Notes under the pieces: generated by a model | Told to the model about the DNA's origin: nothing | The model's input: only the letters and a program-made list of their open reading frames with translations | Databases searched by the model: none | Assembly (NCBI GenBank): GCA_021774205.1 | Contig: JAJFJI010000332.1 | Span: 1-5,394 of the forward strand | Source of the DNA: Nitrosomonas sp. | GTDB lineage: Bacteria; Pseudomonadota; Gammaproteobacteria; Burkholderiales; Nitrosomonadaceae | Length of the DNA stretch: 5,394 nt | Direction of reading: 5' to 3' | Position numbers and translations under genes: made by a program | Shown: piece after piece, positions 1-5,255 of the stretch | Layout: the number at the start of each line of letters is the position of its first letter | Numbering within the stretch: position 1 is the stretch's first letter

Positions 1-267
1 GAGCGAATCAATTTGTGCACTAATTCTGCCAACCGGTTTATTGTTTTTGTACGCCACCCAAGCTTGCCATTCTCCGTGCTTAAAAAAAGGATTAAATCTT
101 GAATAATGCAGGCGTCGTTCCAGACGCAACGGAGGCACCCAAGTTGGATTGTCTATATTGACATGCCATGGAACATCAATGAATTTCCCCATTTCTCGGT
201 ATGACTTTACCGGATGTACTGCAAGTGCAGCAGTATCTGTTTGCTTTGGTTCTTGTGATATTTTCAT
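1..267 (-). CDS. GNAT-like N-acetyltransferase, N-terminal part (runs off the left edge)
   Basis: The minus strand is open from an ATG at 267 down to base 1, giving 89 codons with no stop; the rest lies outside the window. Residues 28-36 read KFIDVPWHV, followed by DNPTWVPPL (39-47), NPFF (59-62) and KPVGRISAQID (77-87). From memory this is the N-terminal signature of a widespread proteobacterial protein of roughly 380 residues, usually annotated as a GNAT-family acetyltransferase; its substrate is unknown. The VGRISAQ strand would be an early beta strand of the GNAT fold, and the acetyl-CoA loop would lie beyond the edge. An in-frame TGA lies seven codons upstream of this ATG. A second in-frame ATG at 192 would cut off 25 poorly conserved residues and is the alternative start. 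No strong Shine-Dalgarno is visible before either. The family name is from recognition, not a search. Confidence 0.7.
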   Translation of the reverse strand, partial: MKISQEPKQTDTAALAVHPVKSYREMGKFIDVPWHVNIDNPTWVPPLRLERRLHYSRFNPFFKHGEWQAWVAYKNNKPVGRISAQIDSL

Positions 268-842
268 TGAGTCTCTATTGGTTCGGAATCAAATATATGA
301 AAGTTGCCATGAAGCTTTCCATTGCGACACTATCTATAGTGAGAAAAGAAGGATTCTGGATTGGTTAATTCATGTACTGATTCCATGCCCGGTAACTCAA
401 GGTGGATATTTTACAGATCACCTGACACAACCAGTGGATTTTTTTTAATATCAGTTGCTGGGGCTAGGTCTGTCGTAAAATATAAAGTCCAATATATTCA
501 GCAGCATAAGCGCAGTAGGTGGCAGGTAGCCAGGATTCTGGATTACTGATTTATCTATCGACAGATTCCAATTAGTATCGGAGAATCATCTTTCAGGAAA
601 AGTCGGAAACGAATCGATTTCAGTGGAAATAACAAAGGAGCTTTGATTCGTTTTGGCTTATCAAATTGTGACAATTCTGGTAATTTTAGCATTTTCCCTC
701 TCATCTTTTGCTGGCTATCAAGCAGATTAGATCTGCGTTTGGTGGAGAATGGTCGATCATCTAAATTTTCATGAACTCCCCTAGATAAACTGTTTGGCTG
801 GCAGTAATCAGGCGGCGGGGTTTTACTGAAAGCCTATGATGA
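268..842. other. Intergenic stretch, no recognisable gene
   Basis: These 575 bases hold no reading frame that I can match to a family on either strand. Open stretches on the plus strand here partly lie antisense to the GNAT-like gene or have no protein-like character. The promoter of that gene should lie within the first hundred or so bases. Two short perfect inverted repeats are visible: 328-341 (6-bp arms, 2-base spacer) and 722-736 (GCAGAT-TAG-ATCTGC). A run of eight or so T residues follows 438 without a convincing stem before it, so I do not call a terminator. Confidence 0.5.
328..341. repeat. Short perfect palindrome CACTAT-CT-ATAGTG
   Basis: Two perfect 6-bp arms are separated by two bases. 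The site lies about 60 bases upstream of the ATG of the GNAT-like gene, within the range expected for its promoter. It could be a small operator, but a 12-base match is weak evidence and no protein can be assigned to it. Confidence 0.3.
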
Positions 843-1031
843 AAAAGAGCGGGAGCGGGAAGTATCAGGCAACTTTTCTTTCTTGATCATAAAACGCTTA
901 AAACTTGCTCCCGGTTCATGCCTGCCATGTTAACGCGAGATGCACAAATTATTCAACAGGATTGTTTGTGTTATCTGATGGAACAAATGGAATTAAATTT
1001 AGATGGTACGTGGAGACAAAATGCACTATAG
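843..1031 (+). CDS. Unidentified open frame or gene tail
   Basis: After an in-frame TGA at 840 the plus strand stays open for 62 codons to a TAG at 1029-1031. The only ATG with room is at 918, which would give a 37-residue product ending LNLDGTWRQNAL. The composition is protein-like and could form a helix (RDAQIIQQDCLCYLMEQMEL), but I do not recognise the family. No Shine-Dalgarno precedes 918, so it may be the tail of a decayed gene rather than a functional small protein. The frame meets the first bestrophin tail to tail: the palindrome CTATAG at 1026-1031 supplies the TAG stop to both strands. A chance open frame remains quite possible. Confidence 0.25.
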   Translation, partial: KRAGAGSIRQLFFLDHKTLKTCSRFMPAMLTRDAQIIQQDCLCYLMEQMELNLDGTWRQNAL

Positions 1032-1949
1032 CAAAATACCATTAACCGGTTGTGCAGGTTTGGGTACGTCATTCTCGCCCAACTGCTGTTTTAAATCAAT
1101 TTCAATGGTTCGGCACAATGCCGACATGGGAATATCCTGGCTCTCGTCTTCAAATGGATCCTTAAGAGAACGACCAAGTTTCTCTAGGGTAAGAAAAACG
1201 TAACCAACGATTGACCGGATAATTAACGTCTGAAAATCGAATTCATCCGCCAAACTAATGATCAGCAAAATTACGAACAGCCAAACAAAGGCCATGGTGA
1301 AAAAATTATATAACTGTGGGAAAATTGTGTTATTAATTCTCTCGCATCCCCCTTGTATTCGATAAAATTCATTCAGAGTCTTGTCAAATTGGATATGGCG
1401 ATAGTGCTTAGAATTCTCTTTATCGAAAATATCTCGCAGCATTTCCCCTTGTTTTTGATTGATCTGAGTAGGTGCGTTAGCTACTTCCTGATAATGCAGT
1501 AATTCTTTTCGCGGAATGAATGCTGCCAATTGATCCCAATCATACTTTCCTCGTAGATGCATTCTGATGGCATTGGCGTAACCAATTTGTCTGTAAATTA
1601 ACGTCTTGTGAAGCTTTCTTAATTCTTCTGGTGAATTGACATGACTGGTATGGTTTAAGGTTATCAGCGTAATTACCTGTCGCGCAAAAATGCGACTCGT
1701 GTTGAGCAAATTGCCCCAAAGAATACGGGCTTCCCACCATCGATTGTAAGATTCATTGGTTCTAAATGCCAGGAAAAGAGATAAAATAGTGCCGTAAACC
1801 GTCAGGCCAGGGAAAAGATATGTTGACTCCTCGTAATCTATTAATACACTGGCTAACCAAGTTGCAAGCCCCAGCGTAGCAATAAACAGGATGGTTTTCC
1901 AATTGAACCTCAACAGAATTATAGGGGTGATTCTTTTATGGGCTTCCAT
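1026..1949 (-). CDS. Bestrophin-family ion channel (RFP-TM / UPF0187), copy 1
   Basis: This complete 307-residue protein has the usual length of bacterial bestrophins. These form pentamers in the inner membrane and pass small ions; KpBest of Klebsiella is a cation channel, animal bestrophins pass anions. Likely membrane segments lie at about 18-38, 45-62, 212-234 and 240-258. Conserved family motifs are FRTNESYNRWWEAR (62-75) after the second segment, GGCERI (200-205) and EKLGRSLKDPF (256-266), followed by the terminal IEIDL (282-286). By alignment to KpBest the pore neck would be T54, L58 and F62, so the outer neck residue is polar. An acidic run, EDESQD, at 267-272 follows DPF where animal bestrophins carry their calcium clasp. 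A TAA lies two codons upstream of the ATG and fixes the start, but no clear Shine-Dalgarno is visible. The second bestrophin is 281 bases upstream on the same strand, so separate transcription is likely. Ion selectivity and function here are not known. Confidence 0.9.
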   Translation of the reverse strand: MEAHKRITPIILLRFNWKTILFIATLGLATWLASVLIDYEESTYLFPGLTVYGTILSLFLAFRTNESYNRWWEARILWGNLLNTSRIFARQVITLITLNHTSHVNSPEELRKLHKTLIYRQIGYANAIRMHLRGKYDWDQLAAFIPRKELLHYQEVANAPTQINQKQGEMLRDIFDKENSKHYRHIQFDKTLNEFYRIQGGCERINNTIFPQLYNFFTMAFVWLFVILLIISLADEFDFQTLIIRSIVGYVFLTLEKLGRSLKDPFEDESQDIPMSALCRTIEIDLKQQLGENDVPKPAQPVNGILL

Positions 1950-2061
1950 CAGTTATTTATATTTTATTTGTGAATAGAAAAATTAATGCTCTTTTTCTTC
2001 AAATTGTAGTGTAAAGAAAGAGTTCTAGAAAGTGAAAGGCCCAAAAAAGATATAGCATTGA

Positions 2062-2163
2062 ATTTTGCAGGATGGCAAGCTACAGAACCATTGGTTAGCA
2101 AATGCGCTGGACGGAGCTGTGGCCCATGGGGTCTACCATTTTGGTCCTAAGATGATTTTATAA
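2062..2163 (+). pseudogene. Possible unidentified gene-tail remnant
   Basis: The plus strand is open for 33 codons between a TGA at 2059 and a TAA at 2161. Its second half reads LDGAVAHGVYHFGPKMIL, which has a plausible protein composition. There is no start codon with a ribosome binding site, so if it was ever coding it is the end of a lost gene. I do not recognise the family. The stretch is short enough to be open by chance. Confidence 0.15.
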
Positions 2164-2189
2164 CGTACTGCGACTATTTTGCAGTATGT
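2163..2189 (-). terminator. Hairpin downstream of bestrophin copy 2
   Basis: A 9-bp stem (ACGTACTGC with GCAGTATGT, including one G-T pair) encloses a 9-base loop, 42 bases beyond the stop of the second bestrophin. Position suits a transcript end between the two bestrophins. On the minus strand the stem is followed only by TATAAAATC, not a T run, so an intrinsic terminator is doubtful. It could be an RNA-stabilising hairpin or chance. Confidence 0.25.
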
Positions 2190-2230
2190 CATAATATAAT
2201 CAGTTCCCTAGATCAGACCGGCATCTTACT

Positions 2231-3166
2231 TCACCACAAGATGTTATCCTCGGTTGGTTTAAGTGGCTCAGGTCGGTCTGGATTATTTGTCAGTTCAAGA
2301 AGGTTGATTTCTATGTTACGAGAAATCGCCATCAGAGCTAGATTGTTTGGTTGTTTGTCAAACGGATTCTCTATTTCATCACCTATGGCGTCAAGACCGA
2401 AAAATGCATGCGAGATCAGAAATACTACAATTGGTGTTGCCACTCCGGTCGTCTCAATCAGGCCAAATGGGAGAAAAAAACAATAAGAAGCAACGATGCG
2501 GCGAATTAATATATTGTAAGTAAACGGTATCGGTGTATTTTTGATGCGTTCGCAAGCACCCAAAACATTTGAGAGCTCTACCAACTGCGCATCAATAAAT
2601 GGAAGATTCAGTTCATGGAGCCAGTGTTTATTCCGCGCATAGGCAAGGTCATGGCCCAGTTGCTGTAAAATTGTCAATGGCCTATGTGTGGATTTGATAA
2701 CGACGCGTAAATCTTCAGGTGGTAGAAATTTTTTAATTTCTTCTGTGGGATCTTCGTCGCGCAAATGACATCGCATCGCATGAGCGAATGCGATTACACG
2801 CAGTACGAAAACTTCCCTGAACTGTTGCAGCGCTTTATCTTCATGCGGCGAATCGATTAAGGAATATGCCTGACGCGCTAAACTGCGAGTGGTATTGACA
2901 AGCGATCCCCAAAGTTTGCGCCCCTCCCAGTAACGATCGTATGCAGCATTGTTCCGAAATCCCAAAAAAATACTCAACGCAACACCAATCAGCGTAAACG
3001 GTGTGGTCGTTAGTGTATATTCCTGAATATTATAGTGCAACTCGATATACGTGACGATTGCAGCTACTAGTGTCACGGCTAGAATGCGCGGCCAGGTTTC
3101 TCCAAAGCTGCTGCCTTTGAAATGAAAGAGCGATCGTACCCAACTAGTTTTATACTTTACAATCAA
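2231..3166 (-). CDS. Bestrophin-family ion channel (RFP-TM / UPF0187), copy 2
   Basis: This complete 311-residue membrane protein belongs to the same family as the first bestrophin but is well diverged from it. Likely membrane segments lie at about 26-44, 54-71, 215-238 and 242-260. Family motifs are FRNNAAYDRYWEGR (70-83), GACERI (203-208) and DEIENPFD (263-270), then NIEINLLEL (284-292). The stretch GVALSIFLGF (61-70) closely resembles the KpBest pore neck. The predicted neck residues V62, I66 and F70 fall at the same numbers as I62, I66 and F70 of KpBest, recalled from memory. It is therefore the more typical member of the pair and probably a pentameric inner-membrane cation channel. The start is a TTG at 3166: no ATG or GTG lies between it and the upstream in-frame TAA, and AGGGA stands seven bases before it. 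A plausible promoter lies at 3199-3227. Both bestrophins end in a proline-rich tail closing on IL plus one residue. Confidence 0.92.
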   Translation of the reverse strand: MIVKYKTSWVRSLFHFKGSSFGETWPRILAVTLVAAIVTYIELHYNIQEYTLTTTPFTLIGVALSIFLGFRNNAAYDRYWEGRKLWGSLVNTTRSLARQAYSLIDSPHEDKALQQFREVFVLRVIAFAHAMRCHLRDEDPTEEIKKFLPPEDLRVVIKSTHRPLTILQQLGHDLAYARNKHWLHELNLPFIDAQLVELSNVLGACERIKNTPIPFTYNILIRRIVASYCFFLPFGLIETTGVATPIVVFLISHAFFGLDAIGDEIENPFDKQPNNLALMAISRNIEINLLELTNNPDRPEPLKPTEDNILW

Positions 3167-3173
3167 ATGAGTA

Positions 3174-3178
3174 TCCCT
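3174..3178 (-). promoter_or_regulatory. Shine-Dalgarno AGGGA before the TTG start
   Basis: On the minus strand AGGGA is followed by seven bases and then TTG. This decides the start of the second bestrophin, because the in-frame region back to the upstream TAA contains no ATG or GTG. Confidence 0.55.
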
Positions 3179-3198
3179 ATTTTCTTTGCAAAAATGAC

Positions 3199-3227
3199 AT
3201 TATTGCATTCAGCGTATTGAATGGTAA
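3199..3227 (-). promoter_or_regulatory. Candidate sigma-70 promoter of bestrophin copy 2
   Basis: On the minus strand TTACCA (3222-3227) and AATAAT (3199-3204) are separated by 17 bases. The -10 box matches TATAAT at five of six positions and the -35 box matches TTGACA at four of six. Transcription would begin near 3192 and give a leader of about 25 bases carrying the AGGGA ribosome binding site. The fit in spacing is good, but such matches are common in AT-rich DNA. Confidence 0.35.
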
Positions 3228-3482
3228 AAAACTTCCGTAGTTATCCTTGAAAAACAAACAACAATTTGATGGCAAGCAATAGTATTCTGTTACGTAATAA
3301 TCCCAGATATTCCATTAGGAGAATTTCATAATGAAAATCCCAAGAGAAACCTACTGAATATATTTTGATTTCTTGAATTTATTGTTGCTTAAATAAGTAA
3401 TTCTTTCTTCCAAAAATTTTTGTTAGAGATTGTTTTCTCTATTAGTTTATCGTTATTGGTAAATGTCTAATGGAAAATTTGA

Positions 3483-3791
3483 AATAATATTACTGCTCAG
3501 GCAAGTTGGGTGCTGGCATTACTCGATATGCTGGGTCGTTCAGCATTCATCAGTTCGAGCAAATTCCCTGAAACACTACTCAAGCTTGCGTCATAAGAGG
3601 TATAGTTTCCCCTTGCAGGAAACCTTTGTACTGGAGCTGTTGAGGTGCGGATCACGACAACATTAAACCTGATAAGTCGATTTGAAGATTGCCAACCTGT
3701 TTTAAAAGCATTGCTGACCAGATTCGGTAAAAAACATTTTGATAACAAGCATGTGCTGTTACGCCATATTGTGCTGACAAGCTACAGTTAA
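3483..3791 (+). pseudogene. Degenerate plus-strand coding region, unidentified
   Basis: One reading frame stays protein-like over about 100 codons but is broken by TAA at 3594 and TAG at 3603. The part before the stops contains ALLDMLGRSAFISSSKFPE; the part after contains NLISRFEDCQPVLKALL and ends at a TAA (3789-3791). Both internal stops are one C-to-T change away from glutamine codons, which fits decay of a real gene. The frame runs up to the IS30 relic on the other strand, so the element may have interrupted it. A minus-strand frame also spans 3497-3748, but its product is serine-rich and looks less like a protein. I do not recognise the family, and chance openness cannot be excluded. Confidence 0.3.
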
Positions 3792-3827
3792 CTGATCCTG
3801 TTTTCTTGGCTGGTATGAATGTTCATC

Positions 3828-3998
3828 TTAGCCCGGCTTATGTCCAATTTCAAAGCTATAACGATGAAGCTCTCGGTAAATAGCGGATTTATGATAGTCA
3901 ACAACAGTGGCTATTTGTAGAATTGAATAACCTTGATAAAGAAATTTATAAGTTGTGATTCTATCTTTATGAGAAAGATGATGGTAATGTTTTTTCAT
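3828..3998 (-). pseudogene. IS30-family transposase, N-terminal remnant
   Basis: From an ATG at 3998 the minus strand encodes 56 residues before a TAA at 3828-3830. The sequence begins MKKHYHHLSHKDRITTYKFL, then has QGYSILQIA (22-30), DYHKSAIYRELHR (34-46) and GHKP (52-55). This is the N-terminal helix-turn-helix of IS30-family transposases, whose usual pattern is LTxxERxxIxxLLxxGxSxxxIAxxLxRxxSTISREL ending in GYRP. Intact members are about 310-390 residues with a DDE domain; nothing after residue 56 is recognisable except perhaps a few residues in frame (DEHSYQPRKQDQ). It is therefore a truncated relic unable to transpose. A good Shine-Dalgarno survives upstream. Several consensus residues have drifted (for example SAIYREL for STISREL). 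Confidence 0.7.
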
Positions 3999-4002
3999 TC
4001 GG

Positions 4003-4008
4003 TCTCCT
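4003..4008 (-). promoter_or_regulatory. Shine-Dalgarno AGGAGA of the IS30 remnant
   Basis: AGGAGA on the minus strand ends four bases before the ATG of the transposase remnant. It supports that ATG as the original transposase start and not an internal methionine. Confidence 0.6.
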
Positions 4009-4009
4009 A

Positions 4010-4044
4010 TTAAATAATTTGAGTTTCTCTACTACATTATTTAA
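4010..4044. repeat. AT-only inverted repeat upstream of the IS30 remnant
   Basis: TTAAATAAT (4010-4018) and ATTATTTAA (4036-4044) are perfect 9-bp arms separated by 17 bases. The repeat lies directly upstream of the transposase ribosome binding site. It could be an operator or part of the element's end region, but arms made only of A and T arise readily by chance. Confidence 0.3.
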
Positions 4045-4206
4045 CAAAGAGTTGCACTTCTAATGTGTTTGTGTCATGTTATCAGTAGGCAAGCTGTGTT
4101 AGCATCTCTGTATGCCGTCAGTACAAGTGGCAATTATAGCTTAGCTCGGCATCACTCCAGCCTAAAACATAAAAGTACGGCGATCTGTACAAGTCTAAGA
4201 AAAGCA

Positions 4207-4246
4207 TGGTTCCCTGACCAGGGGTCGAACCCCGGACCTGTGGATT
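4207..4246 (-). tRNA. 3' fragment of a tRNA gene, perhaps tRNA-Asn (no 5' half)
   Basis: On the minus strand the bases correspond to tRNA positions from about 37 to 76: AATCCAC (end of anticodon arm), AGGTC (variable loop), a T arm with TTCGACC, the acceptor strand TCAGGGA, and ACCA. The T stem is imperfect: it needs either an extra G or a G-G mismatch. I searched upstream (4247-4300) and found no anticodon loop, D arm or matching TCCCTGA acceptor strand, so this is not a functional tRNA. AATCCAC-AGGTC together with a 5' acceptor that would start TCCC suggests tRNA-Asn, but the discriminator A is not the usual G for Asn; identity is uncertain. Such 3' portions are typically left where integrases recombine at tRNA genes. 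It lies 43 bases beyond the deacetylase stop. Confidence 0.6.
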
Positions 4247-4289
4247 CATTTAGCTATTTCTACTCAGATCAGTTAACTTGGAAGAACCC

Positions 4290-5252
4290 TCAGGCTTGAT
4301 CCACGTCGATCATGGCGCTTACAACAGCAGTCCATGTTTTAGCGATATTGTCGAGATTGTAGCCACCACCACCCAGCGCCACCACGCGGCCACCACAAAA
4401 CTCATTAGCAATGCGGCAAACGTTTGTCACTGTATGTTTATGTACATATTCGGTGTAAGCCATGTGTGTTATCGGGTCACCATATATGCTGTCAGCACCA
4501 CATTGTACTAATACAAACTCGGGTTTACTTGTGCGTATAAATTCTTCGGCACGTGGCCATAATTTCATAAATAATTCATTATCCGCACCAGGCGGCATCG
4601 GAATGTTTAGCTTGGTACCTTCGGCGTCGCCGTTCCCGGTTTCGGTGATGTTTCCAGTCCCCGGGTACAGATATTGGCCGTCTTCGTGGAAATCAACAAA
4701 AATCAGGTCGGGATCATTTTCAAAACTGTAGAATACGCCATCACCATGATGTGCATCGATATCGATATATGCAATCCTGTTGATGTTGTGCTTATGGCGT
4801 AGATATTCAATGGCGATACCGCAATCATTGATGACACAAAATCCTGCTGCAGTATGACGTCGTGCATGATGCAGGCCAGCAATAGGTATGAATGCTCTTG
4901 TATATTCATTGTTAACAAGACGATCAATAGCGTTGCATACTGTACCAGAGACCGTAAGGGATGCTTGATACATGCCGGTAAATGCCGGTGTGTCTCCCTG
5001 GTCAAGAAAACCGCTGCCAAGCTTTGACATGTTTTTAACTTTCTCTATGTATTCATGTTCGTGAAACAGTTCAAGAATTTCTTGTGTGGCCATAACAGGC
5101 TTCAGGATGTCAACATATTGATCAAGAGCTTTCTTGTACAGTGCTTTGCTGAAAGCGCTATGGCGTAGCTGGCCGAAGGGATGGTCGTCTCCGAACGCAT
5201 AACGTGCAAGTTCATTACCAAGGTAAACACAGCATGAATATTTTGTTTTCAT
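4290..5252 (-). CDS. AcuC-type deacetylase (histone deacetylase superfamily)
   Basis: This 320-residue cytoplasmic protein carries one complete arginase/deacetylase-fold domain of the class I HDAC-like bacterial group. These enzymes are zinc hydrolases that remove acetyl groups from lysine in proteins such as acetyl-CoA synthetase, or from small amines. The catalytic set is intact: GLHHARR with the His pair at 128-129, DIDAHHGDG with zinc ligands D166 and H168, GADS with zinc ligand D254, and GGGGYNL with the catalytic Tyr at 298. GDTPAF (86-91) supplies the rim aspartate D87. Bacillus AcuC is somewhat longer (about 387), but 310-330 residues is normal for this branch. The start is the first ATG: an in-frame TAG inside the CTAG at 5256-5259 lies two codons upstream. 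No Shine-Dalgarno is visible, because a probable mobile-element end begins three bases before the ATG. Expression may thus be altered or lost. No acetoin or acetyl-CoA synthetase gene is next to it, so the substrate is open. Confidence 0.93.
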   Translation of the reverse strand: MKTKYSCCVYLGNELARYAFGDDHPFGQLRHSAFSKALYKKALDQYVDILKPVMATQEILELFHEHEYIEKVKNMSKLGSGFLDQGDTPAFTGMYQASLTVSGTVCNAIDRLVNNEYTRAFIPIAGLHHARRHTAAGFCVINDCGIAIEYLRHKHNINRIAYIDIDAHHGDGVFYSFENDPDLIFVDFHEDGQYLYPGTGNITETGNGDAEGTKLNIPMPPGADNELFMKLWPRAEEFIRTSKPEFVLVQCGADSIYGDPITHMAYTEYVHKHTVTNVCRIANEFCGGRVVALGGGGYNLDNIAKTWTAVVSAMIDVDQA

Positions 5253-5255
5253 TGT

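Larger units (their letters stand above)
1950..2230. other. Spacer between the two bestrophin genes
   Basis: This 281-base spacer should contain the promoter of the first bestrophin gene. The part next to its ATG is very AT-rich and contains several TATAAA-like hexamers on the minus strand, none with a convincing -35 partner. The rest contains a short protein-like frame on the plus strand (2062-2163) and a hairpin (2163-2189), listed separately. No complete gene is present. Confidence 0.5.
3167..3482. other. AT-rich intergenic stretch
   Basis: Apart from the promoter and ribosome binding site of the second bestrophin, this stretch shows no gene of useful length. On the plus strand AGGAG (3317-3321) stands nine bases before an ATG at 3331. 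The frame stops after eight codons (MKIPRETY, TGA at 3355-3357). It could be the surviving start of a decayed gene or a chance match; no attenuator-like structure follows. Confidence 0.45.

Noticed and set aside
82..88. Run of seven A suspected of frameshifting the GNAT-like gene
   Set aside because: Recounting shows the run reads in frame on the minus strand as part of NPFFKHGEW, so no frameshift is needed.
149..448. A 99-codon plus-strand open frame
   Set aside because: Its first part is antisense to the GNAT-like gene, it is rich in Cys, Ser and His with no family resemblance, and it has no ribosome binding site.
2222..2243. Inverted repeat CATCTT/AAGATG spanning the bestrophin copy 2 stop codon
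   Set aside because: The stem is only 6 bp with a 10-base loop and no T run follows, so it is not a convincing terminator.
3798..3957. Protein-like plus-strand reading containing MNVHLSPAYVQFQSYNDEA
   Set aside because: It is the antisense of the IS30 transposase remnant, whose minus-strand frame has the ribosome binding site and family motifs.
4121..4194. Direct repeats GTACAAGT at 4121 and 4187
   Set aside because: Only eight bases match, there are just two copies and the flanks differ; this is not a CRISPR or iteron array.
4063..4299. A 78-codon plus-strand open frame containing FPDQGSNPGPV
   Set aside because: The FPDQGSNPGP stretch is the familiar translation of a tRNA T arm read from the opposite strand; the frame also runs over the end of the deacetylase gene.
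4462..5020. Open frames within the deacetylase region on both strands
   Set aside because: They are overlapped by a complete, motif-bearing deacetylase and show no domain of their own.
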